The notes beneath the pieces were generated by a model, which saw nothing but the letters and a program-made list of their open reading frames with translations, ran no database searches and was not told the DNA's origin. The position numbers were made by a program, and so were the translations under genes. From Rhabditophanes sp. KR3021 (taxonomy: Eukaryota; Nematoda; Chromadorea; Rhabditida; Alloionematidae): 64,000 nucleotides of DNA. The DNA lies in assembly GCA_963281155.1 (NCBI GenBank), contig CAUJLY010000001.1, positions 3,968,001-4,032,000 of the forward strand, in the 5' to 3' direction. Within the stretch, counting starts at the first letter, position 1, and each line of letters begins with the position of its first letter. Below, piece by piece: positions 1 to 11,032 of the stretch.

Positions 1-122
1 TGCATCTCAGAAGAAGGGCCTTTCTTTCTTGGTTGCCTGTTATTGTTGTTTCTCCTGGTGTTAGATGGTTTATTTTGCTTATTAATAACCTGTTGCGCTG
101 TCGGAGCAGTAGGCAAACTCAT
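1..122 (-). CDS. N-terminal fragment of an unidentified gene
   Basis: An ATG at 122-120 on the minus strand opens a frame that runs off the left edge (40 codons visible). The peptide begins MSLPTAPTAQQVIN and then becomes rich in Asn, Arg and Lys (RRNNNNRQPRKK). It has no signal peptide or membrane segment. The basic, Asn-rich composition suggests a disordered N-terminus, perhaps of an RNA-associated protein, but no family can be named from so little sequence. It is divergent from TIM50, with about 370 bp between the two start codons. The reading frame and start are reasonably sure; the function is unknown. Confidence 0.5.
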   Translation of the reverse strand, partial: MSLPTAPTAQQVINKQNKPSNTRRNNNNRQPRKKGPSSEM

Positions 123-490
123 AACTGGAAAAATGATGGATCAAAATTTGATGAAATTGGGCGAAATATGAAAATAAACTAAATAATTGAATATTAGCAA
201 TTGATTAAGTGCTAACTATCATTCAACTCAAGGAAAAGCAATGCAAAGACTGTCTATAGGTATGAATTAATGTACGACACCGTCCAACGTTTAGAAAACT
301 AATCGTGACAAGAGCTGATATGTGTATGCGTTGGTAAAAAGTTTATTTGACATCAACTTTTTTGCTATTATTAACATTTTTATGGATGTAAATCTTAATA
401 TTATATTTTACTTATGCATTTTTAAACATTTTCGTTTACTTATAGGTTTTTGTATTGGTTAAATATCAATAAAAAACTTCCAACCTAAAT
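123..490. other. Divergent intergenic region
   Basis: AT-rich spacer between the partial minus-strand gene and TIM50. It presumably holds both promoters. I see no coding frame and no clear repeat in it. Confidence 0.5.
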
Positions 491-2071
491 ATGGGCACGA
501 GAGCATTTAATTTAGTGTCGTTATCATCTAAATTTGCTGTTCAAAATATCATTAGGAGTTTAAGTGCCTCAACAACGGCTAGCACAAAAAAATTTAGCAA
601 TGGGTTTGAAAGTTTATTGGGGGAACCCAAAATCAAGAGTCCATATGTTAATAAATTAAGTAAAACCACATCTGCATCCCTCTCTTCAGATATTAAAGAT
701 TCTGATAAACCCAAAATTGATGTTCAGAACGCTGCAGCCACATTCAATACACCACATATAGTTACAGCCGACGAAAAAACAACTGCTACTGAGGATTTAA
801 CCGGAACTGACAAGGTGGAAGAGGCATTAAAGGATAATGAAGCTAGTTCCAAAGTCAAACCTATATTTAAATATACAGCTCCTAAACCTGACGATAAAGA
901 CAGTCAAAAATCAGATCACCATGTAAGTTTGTTATCATTCAAAAGCATTTAGTAAATGATTTTAGGAAGATGAAACTGTTGATGAAGCAGAAAAGGAGGC
1001 TAAACGTCAAAAGCAAGCAAGAACTACTATGCTTACGTTAAAAATCTTTTCCGCAGCAGCATTGTTGTCTTTGTTGTCTGCCGGATCATATTTTGGTAAA
1101 TATTGAACTATTCCATAATAATATAAACTACTTTTTAGCAATGGAAGGAAGAGACGAACATGGAAATCCCATTCCTGATAAACATTCCGGCCAAACATTT
1201 GGCTTCGTCTGGCGTGTGATTAGTTCATTTGAAGGTCTTTCTAAGGTAATTGTCTCTTATATTACATTAATTAATTTAGTCTAGATGGCTTTCCAACCTA
1301 GTCGCGACAAGTTTTTACCCGAACCTTTGCCATATCCATACGTTCAACCAAAATACACTCTCGTAATAGAAATGAAGAATATATTGTTGGCTCCAGAATG
1401 GACATACAAAACCGGTTACCGTTTCAAGAAGCGCCCCGCCGTTGACTATTTCATCGACCAAATAGGGTACCCCAATTTCGAAATAGTTATTTATACCTCA
1501 GAGAGCAATATGAGTGCTCCTAGTATAATTGAACAATTAGATCCAAAGCAGAAGATCATGTATAAGCTGTTTAGAGACTGTACTATATATGATAAGGGCC
1601 ACCATAGAAAAGATTTGTCAAGATTGAATCGAGACTTGTCCAAAGTTATCTACATTGACTTTGATCCCGAATCCTTCAAGCTTCACCCAGAAAATGTTCT
1701 GAGAGTTCCTAAATGGGATGGCGACATGGAAGACACTTCATTGATGGATCTTGCTGAATTACTCAAGAGTAAGTAACTGTCTATTAAATTGATCTTAATC
1801 ATACATTATTTTTAGCCATTTTGGAAAGTGACGTCGAGGATGTGCGTCCTACTCTTCAATACTACAGTCAATATGATGACCCAGCTAAAGAATTCCGTAG
1901 AAGGGCAGCTCATTTAGCTGAGCAAAAGGGAGAAACAGCTGCTCACAGTGATGAATCTAACTATTCGGCCTTGAAGAAATATTCCGGTAAGCTTTAGAAT
2001 GCCATTAATTACAAATAATCTATCGCCTAAATATTATAGGAACATTATTCGGATTCAAAAGACATAGCTAA
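491..2071 (+). CDS. timm-50: TIM50, mitochondrial inner-membrane import receptor subunit
   Basis: Subunit of the TIM23 presequence translocase, which receives preproteins in the intermembrane space and passes them to the channel. Six exons read 491-922, 966-1095, 1139-1245, 1285-1768, 1816-1986 and 2040-2071, giving about 451 residues. The N-terminus is basic and Ser-rich without acidic residues (MGTRAFNLVSLSSKF), as in a matrix-targeting sequence. A single membrane span (TLKIFSAAALLSLLSAGSYF) follows a charged stretch. The rest is an FCP1/NLI-type phosphatase fold with LVIEMKNILLAPEW and TGYRFKKRPAVDYF. The catalytic DxDx motif is degenerate, as is normal for TIM50. All introns are 38-53 nt and keep frame. 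TIM17, another subunit of the same complex, lies at 54.3 kb in this window. Confidence 0.93.
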
Positions 2072-2128
2072 GAATATTGTAATATACATATTTAATTGTG
2101 CCGAAGTTTTATGATAGTTAAATTTAGT

Positions 2129-2134
2129 AATAAA
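2129..2134 (+). terminator. Poly(A) signal AATAAA of TIM50
   Basis: A canonical AATAAA lies about 58 nt after the TIM50 stop codon, on the same strand. Confidence 0.5.
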
Positions 2135-2754
2135 CATGGAAGACACTTACGAATGTCTTACAATTTATTGTTTTTGTTATAAGTATGTTCTTAATAAAAA
2201 ATAATTTTATATACAACACAAACCGCTCTTACTAATATCATATACATATTGTTAAATTTATTTTGCCAATTATTTGGTATGGTTGCTTTGGCTTGACAAA
2301 CATCATATTATTTCCATAGTAGATTAGTAAGTTCGATTGCCATATTATTACTAATTACTACATTTCTAGCAAAGAACTTGTGGTGTCTTAGGTACAATAA
2401 ATGTTACTTTTACATTCTAAAATGAAATCGACATTGTGGAAATATAATAGACCTTTGCCGTTGTATGGGAGAATTATTATCAAGATTTATTATTACTTTT
2501 GGTATATTTGATTGGATATATATTTAGTCAATGTAATAACATATCCTATTTGTAAGAATAAATAATCTCTTGCACTAAAAATCTATTAACTTTTTGTTTC
2601 AATTATCATTTAAAATAATATTTTGAATATGTAGTTTATTTAAATAGCAAATGTTTTAATTGTATGCTTCCTTTTAAATTCAGAGTCTTGTCAAAACAAA
2701 ATATAATTATTTAATGTCTTCTTTTTAAATTCATAGTTTTGCAATAACAGTCCT
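2135..2754. other. Intergenic, no gene seen
   Basis: AT-rich spacer between the convergent TIM50 gene and the small secreted-peptide gene. I see no coding frame, RNA gene or repeat. Confidence 0.5.
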
Positions 2755-2904
2755 TTATAATGCAAATGCGTTTTTGAGCCAAGCAATTTGTTTGTTCTGA
2801 TCCACAGGAGTCATCTTTCTGATAAGCGTGTTTGTAATGTTTCCTTGGGTAGTTATAATAGCGAAGAAAAATAGGATAAATATGGCTTTAAAAATGAAAG
2901 TCAT
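2755..2904 (-). CDS. Small secreted peptide precursor (candidate)
   Basis: A 49-residue frame starting at the ATG at 2904. I prefer this start because the following residues (MTFIFKAIFILFFFAIITTQG) form a textbook signal peptide; an in-frame extension upstream would bury it. The mature part would be only about 28 residues, with no cysteines and two basic sites (LIRKMT, QNKQIAW). That size suits a peptide hormone or neuropeptide-like product, but no family motif is recognisable. It is one exon as read. There is no homology support; a chance frame cannot be excluded. Confidence 0.4.
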   Translation of the reverse strand: MTFIFKAIFILFFFAIITTQGNITNTLIRKMTPVDQNKQIAWLKNAFAL

Positions 2905-3417
2905 TTTGTGCAAATATGAAATTTGTGTCGAAGAATCGTTTTTATATACATTTGTTACAAAGAAATGATCTTGTATCATAATACATTAAGACATGTGCTT
3001 GATGAATTAAACTCTTTGAAGGATAAATTAATAAAAATTTCAAAATGATTTGTTCTTTACTAACAATTTTAAGATAATGTTATATGAATTGAATATTAAT
3101 GTGATTATGATTTATAGTTATTATTCAACTATATAAATGAACTTTTGTATCTATATATAAATTATCAGGAGTCTCTAATTAAAATAAAAGGTGTGTAATA
3201 ACCTATGAATTAGTTTAAAAATTTAGATGACATGTGAATAAATTATTTAGTTACTCAGCATTTTTTGGTGTGTGTCAAACAGATTGTTGACAAACGCATA
3301 TTCACCCAAATATTTTATGATATTGTTAGTGATTCATAAGCTTGGTAACAATAAAATAACTTATAAATAGCAAGTAAAAATTGATTTTCTTCATTTAGAT
3401 ATTTTAACCCTTCTCAA
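2905..3417. promoter_or_regulatory. Spacer with candidate spliced-leader acceptor for the serpin
   Basis: AT-rich divergent spacer. A T-rich acceptor-like tract ending TTTAG lies at 3383-3398, about 20 nt before the serpin ATG, with no upstream coding exon. That is the expected position for spliced-leader trans-splicing (inference). Confidence 0.4.
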
Positions 3418-4542
3418 ATGTTGATTGACAATAATACTGCTATTTCATCATCTCATATTAATTCTAGTGTAAATTTTCTAAAAATTATTAACAATACAAG
3501 TCCTAATGTAGCCTTTGCTTTCTCACCTATAAGTTTGACTCTTACTTTCGCTATGGTTTTCAACGGTGCAAAAAATGAAACAAAAGAAGAAATTAAAAAT
3601 TTACTCTTTAAAAGTGTTGACGATGAAGCTGTCAATTCCTATTTTAAGCAATTTTTGGATACCTTAAATGAAAAAAGTGCTTCAAATATTTTGGTAGCTG
3701 ATAAAATCTACTTGAGAAATGGTGTAGAAGTACTCGAATTGTTCAAGAAAACTATGGTAAACTTCTATAATGGCCAATTCGAGGAAGTAGATTTTCAAGA
3801 TACTGCCAAGGCCTCGTCTATTATCAATTCTTTTGTTGAGGATGCAACTAAAAGTTTAATAAAAAACCTTTTAAAGCCCCATGATATAAAGCCAAATACT
3901 CAAATGATTCTTATTAATGCTCTGTATTTCAAAGGAAAGTGGATGAATGTGTTTGATGCAAAAGTTACCCAGAAACGTGATTTCTTTACCTCGGCTGGTG
4001 CTATAAAACAAGTTGATATGATGTATAATCATGTCAATTACGAATACACTGAAGATAGTGATTATCAGCTTATAAAACTTCCTTATCAAAACAGTGAAAT
4101 ATCTATGGTTATTTTATTGCCAGTCATAAAAAACAATTTCGAACTGCTTTTGCAAAACTTTGATGATTCACATTTTAAATCTTTATTGAGCAATACTCGT
4201 TCAAAGAAAGTTAAACTTTATCTTCCAAAGTTCAAAATTGAATCTCTTTTTAATTTAAACAGTATGTTGAAGCAACTCGGAATTGTCAAAGCGTTTGGCA
4301 GTGACGCCGATTTCAGTGGTTTAGTGACAAATGGCAATCTATTCATTGACAAGGTTGTTCAAAAAATATTTGTAGAGGTAAATGAAGAAGGGACTGAAGC
4401 TGCGGCTGCAAGTGCAATCTTAATGTCTAAACGAAAACGCCCAATGCCCATTAGGGAGATCATTTTTAGAGCTGATCACCCATTTATGTTTTACATCATT
4501 CAAGATTCAAAGTACGTACTTTTTAATGGAATATATAAGTAA
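3418..4542 (+). CDS. Inhibitory-type serpin with basic reactive loop
   Basis: Single-exon, 374-residue serpin, the usual core length. Family signatures seen: NVAFAFSPISLTLTFAMV near the N-terminus, LINALYFKGKW in strand 3A, and the C-terminal FRADHPFMFYI. The hinge of the reactive loop (VNEEGTEAAAASA) has the small-residue pattern of inhibitory serpins. The loop continues ILMSKRKRPMP. By the usual hinge-to-P1 spacing P1 falls on an Arg within KRKR, which suggests trypsin-like or subtilisin-like proprotein convertase targets, by analogy with furin-inhibiting serpins such as Drosophila Spn4. No signal peptide is present at this start, so it would be intracellular, as many nematode serpins are, unless an upstream exon is missed. 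The family is certain; the target is inference. Confidence 0.93.
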   Translation: MLIDNNTAISSSHINSSVNFLKIINNTSPNVAFAFSPISLTLTFAMVFNGAKNETKEEIKNLLFKSVDDEAVNSYFKQFLDTLNEKSASNILVADKIYLRNGVEVLELFKKTMVNFYNGQFEEVDFQDTAKASSIINSFVEDATKSLIKNLLKPHDIKPNTQMILINALYFKGKWMNVFDAKVTQKRDFFTSAGAIKQVDMMYNHVNYEYTEDSDYQLIKLPYQNSEISMVILLPVIKNNFELLLQNFDDSHFKSLLSNTRSKKVKLYLPKFKIESLFNLNSMLKQLGIVKAFGSDADFSGLVTNGNLFIDKVVQKIFVEVNEEGTEAAAASAILMSKRKRPMPIREIIFRADHPFMFYIIQDSKYVLFNGIYK

Positions 4543-5500
4543 AAAACACCGTGATATTATTATTTATTTGGACTATATTAACATTAGGGAGTAAATATTA
4601 TTTGTTTATATCACATAGTTTACGATCAAATAAATTATTCATAAAATCACGGAAGACACTTATTTTTAAGCAAATGGCAGTTCAACTGTTGGGATAAAGT
4701 TCCTTTTTTCGCTATTAGACCGATAGATGGAATGACGTCACTTCTATTCCAGCCATTCCTTCCCAATATGCAAAATGTTTCATTCTTTAAAAAGTGTTAC
4801 ATACTCATTTTATGAGTTTCCATTAGTCACTTTGTTTGTAAAAAATGAACACCAATATTTTGATTAGTTTATTTATTTTAGGTTGAGACAGTATTCATGT
4901 TTTAATCTAAATTTACACTAAATGTTGTTAAATTCAAATGATAATTCACGAATACTAGTACATAGCTTATCATTATACCCACAAAATTTAATAAAATATG
5001 TACTTGTTTTGTCAAAAATGTCGCAACTTTTGCTAGTCATATTAAACCTGTTATGAATTGATCTTTGGTCGTATTTACTTTATGGCTGTACTTTCCATGT
5101 TTTATTGCAAATTTATTTGGGTTATCAGGTTTACATTTTAAGAAAACAATTAAGTTGGAATAACGCCAATGAGCTTTCAAAAGTTGCATTATTGTCTTTT
5201 GAGATGTAATAATTAAAATAGCACATATTAACTAGATACTACACTAACTATATTGATCTCTGGTCAGCGGTACTAAAAGATTTGTAAAGATGACTGACAT
5301 TGTGCCAATTGTCAATATTCTTCATTTCCGTATTACCAAAAGGATCGAGAGTGACAATTATACTGTCCTACTACCCTGTATGGTTATCAGTAATCAATTT
5401 GTATCGTTTCGTGTTTCTTACTGATAAGCCTCTTGATACGTGTACATATTACTAATTACTAATATTTATTTTCAGAAGTTTAAACAAGTGTGTAACAAAC
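4543..5500. other. Intergenic with palindromic CRE site and SL-type acceptor
   Basis: Nearly 1 kb without a gene. A palindromic TGACGTCA (CREB/ATF-type site) sits at 4733-4740. An acceptor-like tract ATTTATTTTCAG at 5464-5475 lies 25 nt before the next gene's ATG and probably receives a spliced leader or ends a 5' UTR intron. Nothing else is seen. Confidence 0.45.
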
Positions 5501-6374
5501 ATGTCGAAAAATTCCCATCAGCTCATTCCAAACGAACCTCCGTTCAAAGTTTATGTTGGAAACTTGCCACATGACACCATCGAAGGAGATTTCGATGATA
5601 TCTTCGTCGATTGCCAAGTAAGTAAAGTAAACTACGACTTTAATAAGTATTTTGTTTCAGAAAGTTGAAATTCGTATGGTTCACGACAAGGAAACTAATG
5701 TCTTCAAAGGATTTGCATACGTTGAATTTAGAACTCGCGAATGTCTACTGAAAGCTCTAGAAAAGGATAATTGTGATTTCGATGGAAACATCTTGAAGGT
5801 TGATCTGGCTTTTAATAAGACTCGCGACAACCAACGTGGGGGTCGCGGAGGACCAAGAGATGGGGGAAGTCGTGGATATGGAAGTAGACAAGATGGAGGA
5901 AACAGATCTGACCGTGGCAACAGACCTGACTTCAACAACAGGCCAGATAATCGCCAAGATTATGGAAACAGACAAGATAACCGCCAAGATGCCCGTCCAT
6001 ATGACGGTGGGTACCGTAATGAAGGCCAAACCAGAGGATCAAACTTTAGAGGGGGAGATAGGCAATTCGGAAACAACAGGGATAGCAGAGGATTCGGTGG
6101 CCACACCAGCTACAATAATCGTGGTCAAGATCGAAACGAACAATCTAATTCTGGTTGGGTGCAAGCTAAGAATTCTGGTAATAGACGTCAATCTCACAAC
6201 TCTGCTAATTATGAACCAATCGGATCAACTGGCCCTGAAGTAGAAAGACCAAGAATCCACCTCGCTCCAAAGACAACCGATCCCGAAGAACTTGCCAGAA
6301 TCAAGGCCAGAGATGATGAAGAACGGGCAGCTAGAATGGCTAAGATCTTCGGAAAAGTTGCTATTAAAGAATAA
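5501..6374 (+). CDS. drr-2: eIF4H-like RRM/RG-rich translation factor
   Basis: Two exons (5501-5617 and 5661-6374) encode about 276 residues. Residues 15-95 form one RRM: RNP2-like FKVYVGNLP, RNP1-like KGFAYVEF. A long Arg/Gly/Asp/Asn-rich tail with many RGG-type and NRPD/NRQD units follows. The C-terminus has RPRIHLAPKT and a charged helix (PEELARIKARDDEERA). This order matches eIF4H/eIF4B factors, which stimulate the eIF4A helicase during scanning; C. elegans DRR-2 is the comparable protein. The symbol is by family resemblance only. The tail is low-complexity, so its exact length will vary between species. Confidence 0.85.
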
Positions 6375-6509
6375 TTGTTTTATTGTTTTTTTGTTTTTAT
6401 ATTAATCCCTAAATCGGAATACAACTAATTAATTTACATAAAATAATTCCATTGACCGGGAGTCGAGATTATACCAAAACACCTATCACTCGCTTTAATA
6501 AGCAGCATG

Positions 6510-8280
6510 CACAGCTATACGTCAGGCAAAGATGGATGAAGGAGGAATAAAGTTTTCCCCCTTGCAAGTCGTTCAGATGTTAGCTGATGTCTTTGATTTG
6601 TGGTAAGCTTTCCACGCAGACTGTTTCCTCTCAGGTACTTCTTTTGTCTGGTTGCCTTGGATATTGGTCTCGTTTCCAAGAAAAGTAAGCTGATCAACTT
6701 CATTTATTAACTCAATTACCTTCTCATAGTTGAGATGTATTGGTTTTGGAATAATTTATTTTGAGTTCAACTTTTAGAACTTTTCTTCCAAGGCTGTTAG
6801 CATTACTTTGCCTTGGCCAGGCTGAGCCATCTGCATATACAAAGTAAGCAAGTTTTTCACCATTTACCCCGTATTTGCAATTAGCTTCATCCCAACCCAA
6901 GTTTTTTGCAACTTTAGCCACCAACATACTAAAGATTATGGAAGATGAAGTGTCTCCTGTCTAACACCTGATTTGATATTTACTTTTACGTTTATACCAG
7001 AAGCTGAGATGTTAAGGATGTTTTAAGATTCAGTTTCTTAAGCATGTCAACACATCCTTTGTCTTCTAATGACCCAAGCTCTTGGAACAGTTTTTTAAGA
7101 GAGACTGAGTCAAAGGCTTTTAAAAAGTCAACAAAGATAAGGGTGATTCCAAAGTTGTATTCTCTTGTTTTTTGGAAGATGAAAGACAAATACAAGATGT
7201 TGCCATAATTTGAGAAGCCTGGACAAAAACCTGCTTGTCCTTTTGGAAACCTTTCGTTGATCTGACCATAAAGTCGATTCGGAAGAAGTTTACCATAGAC
7301 TTTGCCGAGCGTACTAATCAAGAATATTGGTCTGTAATTTTCAATCTAATTTGGTTAATCTTTCTTGAAAAGGAAAATCATGTCAGATCGATGGAAATTT
7401 CCTTCGTTTGAGGAGAATATTGAACATGTTAACAATGTGCTTTCCAATATAATTGGGAATAGCTGTTGCGCAACTAACATATTTATTGCATCGAATTCTA
7501 GTTCCTTTTTGACATTTCCATTTGGACTGATCCTTGTCAATTTCCTAGTCATTCTGTTTTTGAAGAAGGAATTCAGGATTTCGGATTCATTCTCCTCGCC
7601 AAATTCCTTCAACATTAGTCTTTTGGCGTTGGTACTAATGTCAAATTCATACCTGTCATATACCTTTGCCTGTGAATCATCTTTGCCTATTGAGCAGTTG
7701 AAATCACCCGCGATGAGTAGTTTCGAAGACCTTATCCCTGACGTCAATTAATTCAAGTTATTATATAAGGTGGTAGCACCATCAGTACTTCTATTGCTAG
7801 TCGGTGCGTAACAAACTATTATTGAGATACTTTTTAGAATGAGTACCTAGTCTACCTGGCACAAACGAGCAACTGATATTGTTGTCTATCAATCCTTTTG
7901 CAACCCAAAACCGACACTATCGGAGTTAGCTTGCTGAGTGGATCCTAACAAAAGAAAGCACTTTCAGAAGGCAGTGTTGGTGATCTTTCTTGTTTTCATC
8001 TAACTCTAGCTAGACCAACCACACTTAGTTTTAGGTCAATCGCTTGTCTAACGAATAAGTGTAGGTTTTCATCACTTTTTAGTTTACGGCAATTGGTAAA
8101 ACCAAATGGGGCATACTTTTCACAAGGTTTTGGTGCAAACCCGTCTGTATGCCCGATCTTCGGTTGCCATCACAGAAGTTTTGTGGCTAAGCTGACTTGG
8201 CCCTTTTACTTATGACAAATCTTTTTAATATCTAGAGACGATAGAAAATACGACTTCTTGGTAACACGACACCGAGGAAA
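6510..8280 (-). mobile_element. Decayed RTE-clade non-LTR retrotransposon
   Basis: Minus-strand pieces appear in the order of a LINE polyprotein. At about 7810-7740 lies an endonuclease motif IIVCYAPTSNRST; at 7735-7680 follows LLIAGDFNCSIGKDD, the AP-endonuclease GDFN motif. At 7321-6990 is reverse transcriptase with KGQAGFCPGFSNYGNI and LIFVDFLKAFDSVS. At 6927-6724 is the YADD box, degraded to YADGSAW, followed by VELKINYSKT. At about 6700-6560 comes a C-terminal stretch with QLTFLGN and WKAYHKSKT. This spacing and wording resemble RTE-1 elements. Several stops and frame changes break it, so it is not mobile. I could not define ends or target-site duplications. Confidence 0.8.
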
Positions 8281-8558
8281 CTTAATTATTTTAAATATGA
8301 TTTGATATATCATTTTATTATAGCTAAGATTAATAAGTTTAGAATAAGATGATTTGTTATTTTGATAGATTGTCAATTGTAATTATGATTTGTTTGCCTC
8401 CGTTTCTTTTGAGTTCTTGTAAAATAATTATATTTGCCCCATTTTTCTATTAAAAGTTAAATGTGATAATAAACGGTTATATGAATTTTATGCAATTATT
8501 GTGCTTGATGCGGTTTATACCTGCCAAATGTTATTTTTTGTTTAATAAAAGTGTAAAT

Positions 8559-8572
8559 ACAGTCTTTTATAG
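8559..8572 (+). promoter_or_regulatory. Candidate trans-splice acceptor before the ACBD6-like gene
   Basis: ACAGTCTTTTATAG is followed after 10 nt by an ATG at 8583. It decides the start: the open frame extends 40 codons upstream, but this acceptor would exclude those codons from the mRNA. Confidence 0.45.
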
Positions 8573-8582
8573 GATAACCAGC

Positions 8583-9429
8583 ATGTTTATGGTACATTTG
8601 ATGGCCTTTTATGGCAAATTTCTACCTAAAAATGAGGAGACAGTGACCGTTGATGAAGAGGAAGAAGAGGTTGATTCCAATCTTCAGAGTCTTTTTGATA
8701 AAGCATGTGCAATTTTACCATCTTATCTTAATACAACTTCAACAAAAGATAAATTATATTTGTATGGTCGCTACAAATTTGCAAATGATGGGCCTTGCGA
8801 TAAGAAAAACAAGCCTTCTTTTTACAGTGTGTTTGGTGAAAAGAGCAAATATGATTCATGGGAAGAAGCTACTGCCAAGTGTCCTACTAAAAGCATAGCA
8901 ATGAAACAGTATGTTTATCAAATTGAAAAAATAATTGGCAAGCCAATAGGCGAAGCAAACGTTGAGGGAATTTCTAAAAGTTTAGCCCACAAACCATCTG
9001 TGATGGTTTACGAAGATACTGATCACTTACCAGAAAACGCATCAGTAAATGAAAAGACATTTGATTTAATAGTTAGGCATATTCGCAAAAATGATGTAGA
9101 TGGTGTTAAAAAGCTGATTGAAGAAAATTCAATAATGTTACATTATATTGATGAAAATATGGGTATGAGTGTTTTCCACATTGCAGTTGATCAGGGAAGT
9201 GTTCCGCTTTGTAAAATGATTTTGAAATTAGGTGCGGATATTAATCAAGTGGATAATGAAGGCCAGACTGCTCTGGAAATTGGTAATTCGGTCTCTTTTT
9301 AATTAATTGTATCAAATTTTAGCCTTGGATAATGGTCACCAAGAAGTTGCCGATTTGCTATGTGATCCAGATTTAAAAAGTAAAAGTCTAGAGAGTGAAT
9401 TCATGGAAACTACAGAACAATCAAACTAG
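8583..9429 (+). CDS. acbd-6: ACBD6-like acyl-CoA-binding, ankyrin-repeat protein
   Basis: Exons 8583-9282 and 9323-9429 give about 268 residues, close to human ACBD6. After an acidic stretch comes an acyl-CoA-binding domain (roughly residues 30-115): LYLYGRYKFANDGPC, then FGEKSKYDSWEEA and the AMKQYVYQI helix. Two ankyrin-type repeats end the protein (GMSVFHIAVDQGSVPLCKMI, then EGQTALEIALDNGHQEVADLL, the latter crossing the intron). ACBD6 proteins bind long-chain acyl-CoA and are linked to lipid remodelling and protein N-myristoylation. I chose the ATG at 8583 because a trans-splice acceptor ends at 8572. Family confidence is high; start confidence is moderate. Confidence 0.88.
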
Positions 9430-11032
9430 AATCTTGAAACTAATGAAAATGAAATGGCCACTAAGTAATTTAAACTTCTAAGTCAAATAAACTTCATATT
9501 TATCATATTGAAACAATAAGATTGCTATTACACATATTTTATTTATAATCATAAAAAGTAAATAGTTAGTCAAAATGTAATTCTAGTTGTGAATCAAGTA
9601 ATCCTTTTTGATTTTGATAAAAAGTAATTGTCTCAATTTTTCGTTCCTCATTTATTTTATGCAAACGACCTCTAAAAATATAATTTGGATCTTTACAAAT
9701 CAGATCACATAATTTGTATTACACTTATTTGTAAATATTTCCAAAACATGGAAAATTTGTGCATTACGATATTAGTTTGTTTAATAAATATGTATTTACT
9801 TAATTTGTTGTTATGTATTCCAAATTTGGTCCATTTTCAAATGCATTTTAATTATAACTTCTTGTTTGGAAAAAAACATTTTCCGCTTGTTTGAAATTTT
9901 GCATTCACGCGTAAATGATCTTAATTTGAATTCCTCAAAATAACACCCAAAATTCATACCACTTAGTAACCTTAATCACAACTATAACTTTAATTGTTAT
10001 GCTAAAACCATGTTATTAAAGCAAGTAACTGGAATACAATAATAACAGTGGACTACACTTTTCTTAATAATTTTGAGATTATTTAAATATATGCGGTAAA
10101 GATGTTCATAAATTCACCTATTATTTTGTTTTGTATTATTAGTGCAAGTACAACATATATATTTTAATATTCTTTGTATTCATTCTTTCATACATTTCTA
10201 TTTTCAATTTAAAAAAGAAATAGACATCACTATTATGTTTCAAGATGTCACAAAAGATATTTCCTATTGTTAAAATAATCCAAGGGAATGATAGTTATTA
10301 AGTGGATTACAGTTTAAAAATATTAAACAACGTGGATATCCTATTTACAACATCTAATTTATTCTTATTCAATGTAACATAGAGTTATTTGACTTTATTG
10401 TATCTATTTTGAAAAACTGATATCTCACAAGCTATATTTAGTCATAAACATAGACTCATGATCTTGATTTAGTCATTTAAATAAAATTAATAGGTAAGAT
10501 TGCATTGAAATGACAGAAAGATCTGGTTTATTTAAATCCTCCATTATAATTACATCCTCGTTAATCCTTGAGCACGAATCCGAAAATACAATTAATCTGA
10601 ATGTGATCGTTGGCGTAGTATGAATCATATATTTTCCAAACAACATTACCCCTGTCCCCTTGCCCTGAACATTATTTATAAAATAGCCATTCCTAAACAT
10701 CAATTTCTAATTACACAAACTATATCACTTTTTTTATTCACTTTGCAATCGACGATGACAATCTTTTAAATGTCTTTTTTGAATAATTCTTATTATCAAT
10801 GACATCCTCGAATGCCAGTTTGTGAACATCTTAAATTCAAAACGGGGCACTTCAATTTCTAAACATAACTTTACAAAGTCATTTATATTGTGTATGTCTC
10901 TATTAGTTGTAAAGTTTATTTATTCCTAATTTCATTTATTATTTGTACATGCTTTTTTCTATCTGATTAAACTTACTCATTCAACAATAATAATTATTGA
11001 TATTATTTCTTTTTAATCAAACTATTTTCAGA
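9430..11032. other. Gene-poor spacer with SL-type acceptor at its end
   Basis: About 1.6 kb. A poly(A) signal for the upstream gene lies near 9486. An acceptor-like tract ending ACTATTTTCAG at 11021-11031 sits one base before the next gene's ATG. One coding-like minus-strand stretch (10473-10700) is listed separately. The remainder shows nothing. Confidence 0.45.
10473..10700 (-). other. Coding-like open stretch of unknown identity
   Basis: A minus-strand frame from an ATG at 10700 to a stop at 10473 (75 residues) is visibly less AT-rich than its surroundings and reads like real protein (GYFINNVQGKGTGVMLFGKY, IHTTPTITFRLIVFSD). No start context, splice acceptor or family match can be seen. 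It may be a relic exon or a chance frame. Confidence 0.25.

Noticed and set aside
5757..6243. Long overlapping frames in the eIF4H-like gene
   Set aside because: They are shadows of the repetitive Arg/Gly/Asp-rich coding sequence; only the RRM frame makes a known protein.
9685..9894. 69-residue Leu/Ile-rich plus-strand frame
   Set aside because: AT-driven composition, no acceptor or promoter context, no recognisable motif.
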